This document shows, one piece after another, positions 10,090-20,500 of a stretch of DNA of 64,000 nt. The stretch's first letter is position 1. The number at the start of each line of letters is the position of its first letter. Origin of the DNA: Candidatus Contubernalis alkalaceticus (lineage in GTDB: Bacteria > Bacillota > Dethiobacteria > SKNC01); assembly GCF_022558445.1 (NCBI RefSeq), contig NZ_CP054699.1, positions 2,310,001 through 2,374,000 of the forward strand, in the 5' to 3' direction. Below the pieces are notes generated by a model. That model did no database searches. It worked only from the letters and a program-made list of their open reading frames with translations, and was not told the DNA's origin. The position numbers and the translations under genes are program-made.

Positions 10090-10894
10090 TATTTCCCATT
10101 CGTCCATAACCAAAGAACACCAGGCTTATCTGCGCTCTAAAAAAATTTATAAAGCCCGGGTGTTATTTGCTCAAATTTTTTTATTGACAGCCTTTATATT
10201 TCTTTGGGAGTTAGCAGCCAACTTCAGATGGATAGACCCCTTTATTACCAGTCAACCCTCTCGAATTATCAGGACCCTCTCTTCGCTGCACGGTGAAGGA
10301 GTATTATATTATCACATCGCAGTTACTGTTTTCGAAACTGTAGTAGGATTTGTCCTGGGGACCATTATAGGAACTGCTATGGCCATGGTTCTTTGGTGGT
10401 CAGACTTTATTTCAAAAGTCCTGGACCCTTACCTGGTGATATTGAACAGCCTGCCTAAAATTGCCCTGGGCCCCATTTTAATCGTCTGGATCGGAAACGG
10501 AATCCCGGCAATTATTACCATGGCCCTTTTGATCTCTGTAGTCGTAACGGTTCTAGGTGTTTACACCGGGTTCTCCCAGGTAGACCCCCACAAAATAAGG
10601 CTGCTAAAAACCTTTGGTGCTGCCAAGTGGCAGGTATTTCAAAAGGTAATCTTTCCCGCCAGTGTACCAACAATCGTATCAGCCTTAAAAATAAACGTCG
10701 GCCTTTCCTGGGTGGGTGTCATTGTGGGTGAATTCTTAGTATCCAGGGCGGGTCTGGGCTATTTAATTGTTTACGGTGGTCAGGTATTTCGACTGGACTT
10801 AGTTATGACCAGCGTAATCATTTTATCTGCAGCCGCAGCAGTGATGTACCAAGGAGTAGTGCTGTTAGAAAGGATCATTGTTAAATGGCAGTAG
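10079..10894 (+). CDS. ABC transporter permease, SsuC/TauC-like
   Basis: 271 residues, strongly hydrophobic, with about six membrane segments (for example ARVLFAQIFLLTAFIFLWEL near the N-terminus). The BPD_transp_1 EAA loop is visible around FGAAKWQVFQKVIFPASVPT, the contact point for the ATPase. The ATG lies inside the end of the ATPase gene, so translation is probably coupled. It completes a three-gene importer with the lipoprotein and ATPase. The next gene is convergent and ends 17 bp away, leaving little room for a separate terminator. Confidence 0.93.
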   Translation: MSGNISHSSITKEHQAYLRSKKIYKARVLFAQIFLLTAFIFLWELAANFRWIDPFITSQPSRIIRTLSSLHGEGVLYYHIAVTVFETVVGFVLGTIIGTAMAMVLWWSDFISKVLDPYLVILNSLPKIALGPILIVWIGNGIPAIITMALLISVVVTVLGVYTGFSQVDPHKIRLLKTFGAAKWQVFQKVIFPASVPTIVSALKINVGLSWVGVIVGEFLVSRAGLGYLIVYGGQVFRLDLVMTSVIILSAAAAVMYQGVVLLERIIVKWQ

Positions 10895-10911
10895 CTTTGC
10901 TCCCAAATTAG

Positions 10912-13800
10912 TTACTTTTGGACCTGGTCCAGTACTTCCGCCAGGTCCTCAATAATATAAGGTTTAAGGACAAAACCCTTAAAACCATATTCCTTATAAT
11001 TAGATACTACCGGGTCATCATAATAACCGCTGGTAACAATAGCCTTAACCTTGGGATCAATTTCCAGTAATTTTTGAATCGTCTGCTTGCCTCCCATTCC
11101 ACCGGGTATAGTTAAATCTATAATCACCGCATCAAAAATATGTCCGGCACCCAGATAACTTTGGTACAGATCTACCGCTTCTGCACCATCCCGGGCAAAA
11201 ACCGCCTCATAACCGATTAGAGAGAGCATTTCCCCTATCACCTCCCTGAGCATCTCCTCGTCATCCATCACCAGAACACTACCCCGGCGTTGGGAGATAT
11301 CATTATCATCTTTTTCTACCTGCGTTCCTTCCTCCTTAAGGGTAGAAGCCGGAAGATAAATATAGAAGGTGGTACCGACACCCACTTCGGAATCTACGGA
11401 GATAAGCCCTCCATGCCGTTTAATTATAGCGTAGGAAGTGGCCAACCCCAGGCCGCTTCCCTTCTCTTTGGTAGTAAAGAAGGGATCGAAAATTTTCTGC
11501 CGCTGCTCTTTGGGAATTCCCATCCCTTCATCCCGGATAAAGACCCTTACATAGGGCCCATTTTTTAAAGGAACCCTGCTGTCATGGCCCCTTCCTTCAA
11601 TTACCGCATTCTCAGCCCATATGTAGATGGTGCCCCCGTCGGGCATGGCCTGTAAAGCATTTATAATTATGTTGTTTATAACCTGCTTGATCTGCCCCTG
11701 ATCCACCTCTACCATATAAAGGTTTCTAGGGAAAGAATACTGGCATCGCACATTAGAACCACTTAAAATTAAGCTGGCTGCATCATGAACCAATTCCTCA
11801 ACAGATACAGTCGTTATTAACGGCTCTCCTCCCCTGGCAAAGGTATGAAGCTGGTGAGTTAGCTCTTTAGCCATGACTGTAGCTTTTTCAATTTCTTTTA
11901 ACTTTTGTGACATCTTCTCTTTCTGCCCTTGGTACAACCTGGCCAGGGAAATATTACCTAAAATGATGGACAAAATATTATTAAAATCATGGGCGATGCC
12001 CCCGGCTAACAGTCCCAGGGATTCAAGTTTACTGGCTTTAAAAAATTCTTCTTCCATTTTTTTACGCTTGGTAACATTTCTCAAAACCAGTAAATTAGAT
12101 GGTCTACCTTTATACATAATGGAATTTATGAAAGCCTCCACATCCACTGCTCTTCCGTTGGGAAGGGAGAGCTGTTCCTGGAGCATGCTTGCCTCTCTTT
12201 GTTCTTCAGATATGTTATTTATTTCCCCCCGTATTTTTTCCCAAAAATCCGGGGAAAGAAAAGTTTTTGCATTTTTTTCCAGAAGTTCTTCCGGGCTTTT
12301 TGCCCCGGTCAGGTCGGCAGCAGCCTGATTTGCATAGACTATCTCCCTCTTCTGCAAAATAAACACTGCATCAGGCAATAAATCCACCAACAGGCGATAA
12401 CGCTGTTCGCTGTCCCGCAGCGCCTCCTCCGTTGCCTTGTTATTGGTAATATCCTCTAACATCTCTATGGTAAACTGAGGACGGCCCTCCCGGTCCCGGA
12501 CAAGAGTTGCTGTCAGCCGTACCCAGATCATCTGCCCATCCTTTTTATAATAACGCTTTTCCATACAAAAATAATCCTGACTATCAACCTTAACCATCAT
12601 CTGCCTAAGTTCCCGGTTTCTTTGAACATCCTCTGGATGAGTAAACTTATTAAAAAATTCACCCCTAAGTTCCTCCTCCTCATACCCCAACATTCGACAG
12701 ACAGCAGGGTTTACCGTAAGCAATTTTCCTTCGAGATCGCAAATGCCAATTCCCATGGCTGCTTTTTCATATAAAGCTCTAAACCAGGCTTCACTCTTAC
12801 GCAGTTCATCCTCTGCCTGCTTCCATTCAGTGATGTCAATACCCGAACAAATTATATATTTAAGAGAACCCCCGCTGTCCCAAAAATGTCTACCTGACCA
12901 CTTAATAAGGTGTTTTTTCCCTTCTTTAGATAACAACCAGTTTTCATTTTTTAAGGATTTTCCATCCCTTAATGTATTAACAGCTGCTTCAACTTCCTGC
13001 TTATCTTCCGGCGATAACAGCAGCAGCAACAAATCCAAAACAGGTTTCCCCTGCACTTCCTTTAAATGGCAACCTATAATTCTTTCCGTGGCCAGGTTAT
13101 ACCTGATAATGTTTCCCAGGGAATCTAAAATAATAACCAAACCGTCAATAGTGTCAATTATAGCTTGACTGAAGCTTTTTTCATCCACCAACCGGTTCTG
13201 CACTTTTTCTAATTCATCACTTTGAAAAAAATTCCAAATCCCCTTGCTCTTCATCAATACCCCGGGATATTTAAAAGCTATTGATAAAATATCTAGAACA
13301 TCTAAACGATCCAGAGCATAACTACAAACAGTTTTTGTTTTGTATTTTTTTGCAATTTCCTGAAAAAAAATATCATACTCTTTACTCTCTTTTTCCAGCT
13401 GCTCCCCCGCAGAATTATAAATCACAGCCACCTGCACCCGGGTAAAATTCTTGTGAGAACAATTCTCCAGGTGATTTTTTAATTCATGAATTGCCTCACT
13501 AAAAGAAACTGCTCCCTGTTCAAAGTCCCAGGTTCCATAGGGAACAATTCTTATCTGTCCTTTACCTACATATTGAAGAAAATCAGGAATAGCCTGTGCC
13601 AATGTGTTTTCAGCTTCCCTGGGGGTTAATAATGAAGGGATTACCCATAAACATATACAATCGTCCTTTAACCCAGCATTAAAATAAGGGGCCAATATTT
13701 CAATAAGTTCCTCTTTACTGCGGTAAAACAGACAAAACTGCGTTCCCCAAATAATGTTATTGGTCAAACTGTAAAAATCCTTATTTTTATCAATACCCAT
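10912..13800 (-). CDS. MEDS-PAS-PAS-PAS hybrid sensor histidine kinase with C-terminal receiver
   Basis: 962 residues, no membrane segment seen. Residues ~1-190 resemble the MEDS/DcmR sensory domain ([23 protein letters not shown]). Three PAS domains follow (about 215-335, 340-460, 465-585; motifs [39 protein letters not shown]). Then come a HisKA domain ([14 protein letters not shown], His phosphoacceptor), an HATPase (N box [16 protein letters not shown] boxes DEGMGIP and GSGLGLA) and a receiver (VLVMDDEE, phosphoacceptor in [12 protein letters not shown]). It is a cytosolic signalling protein. No output regulator is adjacent, and phosphorelay to an unlinked partner is inferred. MEDS domains are known from methanogen and methylotroph sensors of C1-type signals; the ligand here is unknown. 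Confidence 0.88.
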   Translation of the reverse strand: MGIDKNKDFYSLTNNIIWGTQFCLFYRSKEELIEILAPYFNAGLKDDCICLWVIPSLLTPREAENTLAQAIPDFLQYVGKGQIRIVPYGTWDFEQGAVSFSEAIHELKNHLENCSHKNFTRVQVAVIYNSAGEQLEKESKEYDIFFQEIAKKYKTKTVCSYALDRLDVLDILSIAFKYPGVLMKSKGIWNFFQSDELEKVQNRLVDEKSFSQAIIDTIDGLVIILDSLGNIIRYNLATERIIGCHLKEVQGKPVLDLLLLLLSPEDKQEVEAAVNTLRDGKSLKNENWLLSKEGKKHLIKWSGRHFWDSGGSLKYIICSGIDITEWKQAEDELRKSEAWFRALYEKAAMGIGICDLEGKLLTVNPAVCRMLGYEEEELRGEFFNKFTHPEDVQRNRELRQMMVKVDSQDYFCMEKRYYKKDGQMIWVRLTATLVRDREGRPQFTIEMLEDITNNKATEEALRDSEQRYRLLVDLLPDAVFILQKREIVYANQAAADLTGAKSPEELLEKNAKTFLSPDFWEKIRGEINNISEEQREASMLQEQLSLPNGRAVDVEAFINSIMYKGRPSNLLVLRNVTKRKKMEEEFFKASKLESLGLLAGGIAHDFNNILSIILGNISLARLYQGQKEKMSQKLKEIEKATVMAKELTHQLHTFARGGEPLITTVSVEELVHDAASLILSGSNVRCQYSFPRNLYMVEVDQGQIKQVINNIIINALQAMPDGGTIYIWAENAVIEGRGHDSRVPLKNGPYVRVFIRDEGMGIPKEQRQKIFDPFFTTKEKGSGLGLATSYAIIKRHGGLISVDSEVGVGTTFYIYLPASTLKEEGTQVEKDDNDISQRRGSVLVMDDEEMLREVIGEMLSLIGYEAVFARDGAEAVDLYQSYLGAGHIFDAVIIDLTIPGGMGGKQTIQKLLEIDPKVKAIVTSGYYDDPVVSNYKEYGFKGFVLKPYIIEDLAEVLDQVQK

Positions 13801-13983
13801 ATTACACCTCGTTTACAGTAACCGCCCCACCTATATATAATACTTAGGATAACTTTGTTTTATTTAATTCGATAAAAAAGTTTTTAATCCTGTTAACTAA
13901 TGTATAAATTAACAAAATAGCCAATTAAAAACCAATTTAAAAACCCCTACTTTTTTGGTTAGGGAATAACGTTTATTTTCATA

Positions 13984-14012
13984 TTGCACTCCAAACATAT
14001 GTATGGTATAAT
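13984..14012 (+). promoter_or_regulatory. SigA-type promoter for the SLOG gene-comM unit
   Basis: TTGCAC (13984-13989), a 17-bp spacer and a perfect TATAAT (14007-14012). The only plus-strand genes downstream are the SLOG-family gene (GTG 14145) and comM. The rest of 13801-14144 is AT-rich with no other recognised feature. Confidence 0.7.
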
Positions 14013-14144
14013 GGGGCAAAGACATATATTGCCATAACCAGTAAATTTTTAGATATTTAGGTATGGGGGCCACTGTTATAAATAAGCTTAGATTAATAAA
14101 AATTTTTTTAAAACATTCAAGTATAGAGATAGGAGGTTTTTAGG

Positions 14145-14627
14145 GTGTATTACATAGGTGTAATCGGAACAGCTTCCTGCAGTCCTGAGGTTTACAGGTT
14201 GGCGGAGGAAGTGGGTAAAGAAGTAGCCAGGAAAAGTGCAGTACTGCTGTGCGGGGGCCGGGGAGGAGTGATGGAGGCGGCTTCCCGGGGAGCCAGCCTT
14301 TGGGGTGGAACGGTTATAGGGATTCTACCGGGCACTGACCGGGAAGATCAGAACCCTTACTTAACCTATTCCATTGTAACAGGCTTAAATGATGCTCGAA
14401 ATGCAGTGATTGCCAGGTCTTCCCACGCAGTAATTGCCGTCTGCGGTGGTTATGGCACTCTTTCGGAAATTGGCTTAGCATTGAAGGCTGGAATCCCGGT
14501 GATAGGTTTAAAAACTTGGAACATTAAGAATTCTCATGGAGAGAAAATCATACAGGAGACAGACCAACCGACTAAAGCGGTAGCAATGGCACTGCAGTTA
14601 GCACAAAAGAAGTGGGGTGAAATATAA
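14145..14627 (+). CDS. SLOG/LOG-superfamily Rossmann protein (TIGR00725-like)
   Basis: 160 residues, GTG start 8 nt after AGGAGG. The family motifs are present: IGTASCSPEVYRLAEEVG at the N-terminus, CGGRGGVMEAASRGA, then CGGYGTLSEIGLALKAGIP. These match the TIGR00725 branch of the SLOG superfamily, which also contains DprA and lysine-decarboxylase-like LOG proteins. The fold binds nucleotide-like ligands; the substrate is unknown. It ends 2 bp before comM begins, so the two are co-transcribed. A SLOG relative next to comM is notable because the better known neighbour of comM is dprA. Confidence 0.8.
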   Translation: MYYIGVIGTASCSPEVYRLAEEVGKEVARKSAVLLCGGRGGVMEAASRGASLWGGTVIGILPGTDREDQNPYLTYSIVTGLNDARNAVIARSSHAVIAVCGGYGTLSEIGLALKAGIPVIGLKTWNIKNSHGEKIIQETDQPTKAVAMALQLAQKKWGEI

Positions 14628-14629
14628 AT

Positions 14630-15493
14630 ATGCTTTCAAAAGTCAAGAGCAGGACAATATTAGGAATAGACAGCTTTCCTGTGGAGGTAGAGGTGGATAT
14701 CTCCAACGGCCTTCCGGCTTTTGAACTGGTAGGATTTGCACATTCTACCGTAAAAGAGTCCCGGGAAAGGGTAAGGGCTGCCATTAAAAATAGCGGCTTT
14801 GAATTTCCTAACCGTAGAATAACCGTAAATTTGGCTCCGGCAGACATAAGAAAAGAGGCTCCCCTTTTCGATCTTCCCATAGCTTTAGGAATTTTAGCCG
14901 CCACCCATCAGATGGAAAGCAAAGAACTAGAGGACCTGGTTGTAATCGGAGAACTTTCTCTGGATGGTCGGGTTAAACCAGTAAAAGGGGTTCTTCCTAT
15001 TGCCCTGGGGATTATTGAAGAGGATGGAAATAGATTGTTGGTGCCCCGGGAAAATTCCCAGGAAGCAGCACTGACTAATAAAATTGAGGTTCTGGCCGCC
15101 GGCAGCCTGCAGGAGCTGGTGAGTCTCTTAAGAGAGAACAGAGAATCTCTTACGGTTAAATGCCAGGAAACTTCAAAAACACCAAAACCGCTGGAAATAT
15201 CAACCTTTGATTATTCTCAAGTGAAAGGGCAGTATCATGCCAAAAGGGCCATGGAAATAGCGGCAGCCGGTGGTCATAACTTAATTATGGTAGGTTCTCC
15301 CGGCTCTGGAAAGACCATGCTGGCCAAAGGGTTTCCTTCTATCCTACCGGAATTGACATTAGAAGAAAGCCTGGAGGTAACGAGAATTTACAGCATTTCC
15401 GGTTTACTCAAAGAAAAAAAGCTGCTGGTAAGAGAAAGACCTTTCAGAAGCCCACACCACAACATTTCTAAAGATACGTTTAAATTAGGGTAG
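14630..15493 (+). pseudogene. comM: 5' fragment of comM/yifB (Mg-chelatase-like AAA+ helicase), disrupted by the prophage
   Basis: The frame encodes the N-terminal half of ComM: the Lon-like N-domain (LSKVKSRTILGIDSFPVEVEVDI-type start, GLPAFELVGFA) and the AAA+ Walker A region (MVGSPGSGKTMLAK). It reaches RSPHHNIS and then, past the attL core, reads seven phage-encoded residues and a stop (287 aa in all). Family proteins are about 505-510 aa, so the Walker B and sensor half is missing and lies at 50092-50793. ComM is a branch-migration helicase that helps integrate DNA during transformation in bacteria where it has been studied. This copy should be inactive while the prophage is present. Confidence 0.93.
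15461..15468 (+). other. attL core (8-bp AACATTTC)
   Basis: The same 8 bases occur at 50092-50099. Left flank to the core plus core to the right flank gives a continuous comM frame (…PHH-NIS-NTALIGGG…), so crossover must lie within these bases. Short cores are typical of large serine integrases. The core covers codons 278-280 of comM. Confidence 0.88.
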
Positions 15494-15497
15494 ATTA

Positions 15498-17186
15498 TTA
15501 TACCTCTATTATACCACTCACAAATCTCCAGTCAATACTTATCCGCTTGCCTTTTAAATTCCACGCACTTGAAACATTTAATCTCCTTAAATATAAATCT
15601 CTACTCAGATTCATCTCTTCTAATTTACCATCACTAACATCATCAGCAATTTGTTTAGTTGTGGTAATTGTAATTCTGTCAACTAATTGTTTCAATATAG
15701 CATTACTCAAATTATTTATATCAACCTCTTTTAAACTTTTGCAGTATTCCCTAAATTTTACTTTTGCTAATTCCAATTCCTGCTCCAGATGGTCTAATTT
15801 ATTTTTCTCTCCCTTTAATTCTGACAACTTATTTTGAAGTATATCATTCCTAATTTTATATTCTTCCTGCTTAATAGTCTTGTCCGATAATAGATCAAAA
15901 TTCAAATCAACTTTTTTATGTAGCTTATCAATTTCTTTATTTATTTCCTCTAGCCTTTTGTCAGAATCCTCATAGGTAAAATTGTTCTCAATATATTTAT
16001 CAAAATTATCATCTAAAATATGTTTTTCCTTCTGCATAATGTAAATCCGCTGCTTAATTTTCTCAATCAAATCTTCTTCCACAACCATATTAGTAAAGGG
16101 ACACTTGGCCTTTCCATACATATCGTTTTTTTGGCATGTCCAAGAATAGCCAATATCTTTATATTCTTTTGTCCCGTCTTTTTTTCTGGTATATGAATTT
16201 CTTTTTTTTCTTCTCATGGCACTATTACAGTTTCCACAATATAGTAGATTGCTCAACAAATGTCTGTCTGAAAATTTCTGATTTCTTTTATTTAATTCTT
16301 TTTTTTCCTGCCTTAGCTTTTTTGCCTTTAAAAATGTTTCATCATCAATAATTTTTAATTCTGATTTTTGATTGATAATCCATTTTTCAGGGCTTATAAC
16401 CTCTTTTAAATTTCTGTTGATGTCATCGGTTCTGATTGTGTGAGTTATTTGTTTTCCGGTATATATCTCATTATCCAGTATTTTACATACTTGAGTTTGA
16501 GACCATTGAACATTGTTTTTTGTCGGGATGTTTTCTTTATTCAAGATTCTGCAAATTTTACTAGTTCCAAAATTTTCATTAACATATAAATCATATATTT
16601 TTTTAACTATCTTAATTTCAGATTCATTTTTTTGTAAATACCCATCAATAATATCATATCCAAATGGAGGCTGAGAGTTCCATTTCCCTACTTCTTGTGC
16701 TTTTCTAATTCCCCATTGTATAGATTCGCTTTTTTGTCTCGATTCTTCTTGTGCTAAATTTAAAAACATATTTACAAAAAATTCCTGGTCTCGATAGTTT
16801 AAATTACCTTCCTCAAAAAATACGTTAATACCTAATTCCTTCAAGTCTTTTAAAGCTTTAACTCCATCTTCAACACTCCTTCCCCAACGTCGAACATCCT
16901 TAACAAAAATAACATCAAACTCTTTCTTTTTTGCACAATCCATTAGATATTCAAAGGCTTTTCTGTTTTTTAATTTAGTTCCGCTAATCCCTTCATCAGC
17001 AAAAATACCGTTATCTAATAGATTTTTTATTTCTTTCCTCCCCTCCTTTTTAAAGAACATTCCTAACTTTGGGGGATTGAAACCTTTCTGCTGAAAAAGT
17101 TTGCTGTAATGCTGAATCTGATTGGTTAAACTATTTTTTTGGTCATCCGTATCCGTTGAAACTCTACAATAAGCCACTGCTCTCAT
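15498..17186 (-). CDS. Large serine recombinase (phage integrase)
   Basis: 562 residues. The N-terminal resolvase domain begins MRAVAYCRVSTD with Arg8 and the catalytic Ser10, followed by the VRRWGRSVEDG and QEESRQKSESI motifs. A recombinase domain (PPFGYDIIDGYL) follows, then the Zn-ribbon (LLYCGNCNSAM and a C-x5-to-8-C partner near YSWTCQKND) and a long coiled-coil stretch rich in Glu/Lys (KRLEEINKEIDKLHKK). Length and order fit large serine integrases that join short attP and attB. The gene ends 29 bp inside the attL core, the usual int-attP layout. RBS GGAGG precedes the ATG. A recombination directionality factor was not identified; small unassigned genes are candidates. Confidence 0.95.
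   Translation of the reverse strand: MRAVAYCRVSTDTDDQKNSLTNQIQHYSKLFQQKGFNPPKLGMFFKKEGRKEIKNLLDNGIFADEGISGTKLKNRKAFEYLMDCAKKKEFDVIFVKDVRRWGRSVEDGVKALKDLKELGINVFFEEGNLNYRDQEFFVNMFLNLAQEESRQKSESIQWGIRKAQEVGKWNSQPPFGYDIIDGYLQKNESEIKIVKKIYDLYVNENFGTSKICRILNKENIPTKNNVQWSQTQVCKILDNEIYTGKQITHTIRTDDINRNLKEVISPEKWIINQKSELKIIDDETFLKAKKLRQEKKELNKRNQKFSDRHLLSNLLYCGNCNSAMRRKKRNSYTRKKDGTKEYKDIGYSWTCQKNDMYGKAKCPFTNMVVEEDLIEKIKQRIYIMQKEKHILDDNFDKYIENNFTYEDSDKRLEEINKEIDKLHKKVDLNFDLLSDKTIKQEEYKIRNDILQNKLSELKGEKNKLDHLEQELELAKVKFREYCKSLKEVDINNLSNAILKQLVDRITITTTKQIADDVSDGKLEEMNLSRDLYLRRLNVSSAWNLKGKRISIDWRFVSGIIEV
15508..15535 (-). promoter_or_regulatory. Outward promoter inside the 3' end of the integrase gene
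   Basis: On the minus strand TTGACT (15535-15530) is followed by a 16-bp spacer and a perfect TATAAT (15513-15508); a second TATAAT lies at 15502-15497. In the integrated state it points out of the prophage, antisense to comM. In the excised circle it would cross attP and reach the ATG of the 62-aa gene (50059) after about 70 nt. Function is inferred from consensus match and geometry. Confidence 0.65.
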
Positions 17187-17227
17187 TTATATCATTCCTC
17201 CTATAAACTTAGTATGACTTATGTTTT

Positions 17228-17256
17228 ATTATAATATACACAGGAAAGATTTACAA
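17228..17256 (-). promoter_or_regulatory. Integrase promoter
   Basis: Minus-strand TTGTAA (17256-17251), 17-bp spacer, TATAAT (17233-17228), about 42 bp upstream of the integrase ATG. The stretch 17257-17485 between this promoter and the late-operon terminator holds no convincing gene. Confidence 0.7.
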
Positions 17257-17485
17257 GTTTTTTTCTAATCTGTTCGATAACTGTTCGTAAAACTCCTTTT
17301 CCGAACATATGTTTAATATAAAACACTCTCCCTGTCGTAGTTGTCGTTCCTCCAACCTCCTATACCGGCTCCCCAGCTCCCAAAAAATCACCACTTTAAC
17401 TTGTACACCATATCCTCCGCACCCTAACCTCACCTATAGCCAAACCCATAACTAAACCTAGTATCTTAACTCAACAAATTTAAAG

Positions 17486-17526
17486 AAAAAAAATATCTCC
17501 CTGCCAAATATGTGACAGGGAGATAT
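17486..17526 (-). terminator. Intrinsic terminator of the late operon
   Basis: A perfect 11-bp stem (ATATCTCCCTG at 17493-17503 against CAGGGAGATAT at 17516-17526) begins directly after the stop codon of the Tal gene. On the minus strand it is followed by a run of T residues. It closes the long structural operon before int. Confidence 0.9.
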
Positions 17527-20500
17527 CTACCAATTGTGTTCATCCTCACTATACGTCAAAAATGCTCTAAACGGGAGTCCATTACTGCCGCCGGAAGCAA
17601 AAATATCATCATCACCAATAGAGTAAGGATTCATTGGTATCATTTCTTCACTATTCACTTTGACAAATACATTTACGGATAGTATTTTATTTAAGCCATT
17701 TGTGATACCATGATCAAACCTTGCTTCTCCATTTGACTCACAAGTGCCGGTTATTCTTTTTGTTCTATGGTAAACATTCCCAGTATTTGCATAGCCTAAA
17801 AAATCCATATTGCAATCACTAGCACCGAGAGCAATTGTTTTTGCTCCTGTTACCTCATTATAACTGGGACTAAAATTACCGATTACTCTTTCATCTTCCG
17901 TACCAGCCTTCCATAAAAACCTCCAACGAATACCATCGAAGTAAGATGCATAATTGTCTGTTTTCATTAGAATATAAGGAGTCCCGAATACCGGATGTTC
18001 TTTACCGATTGTTATTTTGTGGAAACCTTCTCCTGCTTCCATTGTTTCAAACGTTCCAGAGATGGATTCTAGCAAGCCTTTTATATTTAAAATCTCTCCA
18101 TCCCACCGAATATAATTATTTTCATCACCGATATCAAATTTAGCTTTCTGCGCATCGTGCTGCCCTAACCAAAAACCAGCACCTTCCCCGTAGTCACTTT
18201 TACCAGCAGAACGAATAATTCCTCTGCTTGATGCTGAATCATAACCCATAACAAGTGTTTTTAAGATATTAGCATCTTCAGCAAGCAAAAGTTTAGTAGC
18301 TACACTAGAAAAAGTAGCACCAAAATTAATCCATTGAGCAATAACCCAACTTGAAATAGTAGTTCCGTTTTCGTCAGTTTCTACATTAAATAAATAATAA
18401 GTATCATTATATCTGACTACATCTCTCCTATGTTCAGTAAAAACATAAATCTCACTTTCCTCAAAATCTCCTCTAAATACCAAACCAGGCCCAGTATCGC
18501 CCTTTTCTCCATCTGCTCCATCATTGCCATCTTGACCATCTAAGCCATCTGCTCCATCTTCCCCGACAATGCGAATAGCATCAGTCCAAGAACCAGAAAT
18601 TCCAATTTTAGTCCTCATGTATAAATCGCCTTCTACATATGGAAAGTGCCAATTCGTTTCTCCATCTATAGAGAACTCTACATAGACAGAATCTCCTGGA
18701 CTTCCGTCTTGTCCGTCTTGTCCGTCATTCCCATCTAAGCCATCATTTCCATCTTCTCCATCATTCCCATCATTGCCACGGGATGCATACGTTGTCCAAT
18801 ATACATTCTCAGCCGGATGATTGCCGGTTGAGCTATCATCATTCATATATAGCCATGTTGAACCATTAAAAGTAACAACATCGCCTCTAAAATATTCAGC
18901 CGATACACTAAAGTTTCCCCTGAATACAGGGAGTGGAAAAGTATCTTCCGATGGAGATTGAATCAAAACGCCTCTAAAGCAAATATTACCTTCCGCATCT
19001 ACCCAAAACTTGTAATTGTTGTCGGCATCTTTAATCAATATGTTATTTTCTCTGTCAAGGAGAGTCTGAACGCCATTTTGCCCAACAATCCTAATTCCGT
19101 ATTTATCCTCTTCACCATCTAAATATTTGCCAATATTGATACCTACTTCTTCACCATCTAAAATATCAATACCCTCAAATATACCCTGCTCTCCAACTAT
19201 CATCTTTCCATAGACCACTTGTGAATTCACACCAGCAGGACTGATAGCAGTTTTAGCTGTCTGGAAATAATCATCAGACAAAACAATCATATTGTTGATT
19301 ATTCTCATTTGCTCAGGCTCAATAATCTCATTTAATCTCTTGGTTAACCATATACCCTGTCTATCAATCTGAACATCTTGATTAGAACCTGCCAACACTT
19401 TTTGAGTTGCGGTATTTAGATTGTTATTAATTAAATTGTTGATTAGAGATTCGTTTTCCTCAGATTTATCCCATTGATGTTTACTCACATCAACAGTTTT
19501 TGAGGTTTTAATTGCGTTTTTTTGTAAATCAACAAAATAATTATATGGATCATCTAAACTATCTTTATTAGAAAATTCTAAAGTTAATTTTTTGTTATCA
19601 TAATCGTGGATATATCCAACCAATCTGACTTTAATATCAATTCCAAATTTCTTAAAGCATATATTAATTAAATCACCCAAAATCAATTTACTTTTATCTA
19701 GATTTTTTTCTAATATTTGTAAGAAGTCAATCGAATCAATGCTAAATTGAATCTTAGGTTGACTTAATTTTTGGAGTTTAATTTTTCCTTCATTAAATAA
19801 ATCTTCAGCATTTTCTATGGAAGAATCTTGCCAAACCTCTTCTCGTACGAAATAATCTAATTCAGCTAATTGCTCCGGTGTAAAATGATTTTCCTTTTTT
19901 AAATAATTTCTAACATTTAATATTTCTATTATTTTTTCATTTATATTATTATCAATCGGGGAAATTCCCTCATAATCAAACTCAGGATGCTTTTGGAGCA
20001 TTTCTTTAACTTCTAATCCTGAAGCTGTATTTTGTGTTTCCTCAAATGTCGAATGATTTATTTCCGATTGAATAGTTAATACCTCAATTTCTTTCGCTGC
20101 CAAATCAATATTCAAGTCACTGTAGCTTTCATTTGACGCAATTCTATCGTTTATATCATCTTGAATTTCGTGTAATTCATTAATTTTATCTACCAAATCA
20201 TTTTCTAAATTATCTTTTGTTGATAAATGAATTCCAAGTTCATTTTTTTTTGTGGTGAATATCTCAAATTCAGTTTCTAACAAAACATCATAATTGTTTA
20301 AGGCATCAATCAAATCTTGACTCATAAATTCAGTAGTTTTATAAAAAGAAAAATCTTCAATATATGGCTCACCTGTAATATTTACATTACAAAAATTTAT
20401 ATTATCCTTACCAAAGCAATACAATCTAGTTATTATCTCATCATGATTTATCTGTTTATTTATTGCTTTGATATAGTTTTTTTCCGACAAATATAAGCCT

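Noticed and set aside
15461-15468. Longer attachment repeat
   Set aside because: Left and right flanks agree only over the 8-bp AACATTTC; bases on either side differ.
14630-15493. Complete short ComM protein
   Set aside because: The product ends in seven prophage-encoded residues and lacks the Walker B half found at 50092.
15498-17186. Transposon resolvase rather than phage integrase
   Set aside because: Length (562 aa), recombinase plus zinc-ribbon plus coiled-coil domains and location at attL of a phage genome fit a large serine integrase.
17251-17433. 60-codon minus-strand frame between Tal and int
   Set aside because: It overlaps the -35 of the int promoter, has no Shine-Dalgarno, and does not resemble a holin or lysin.
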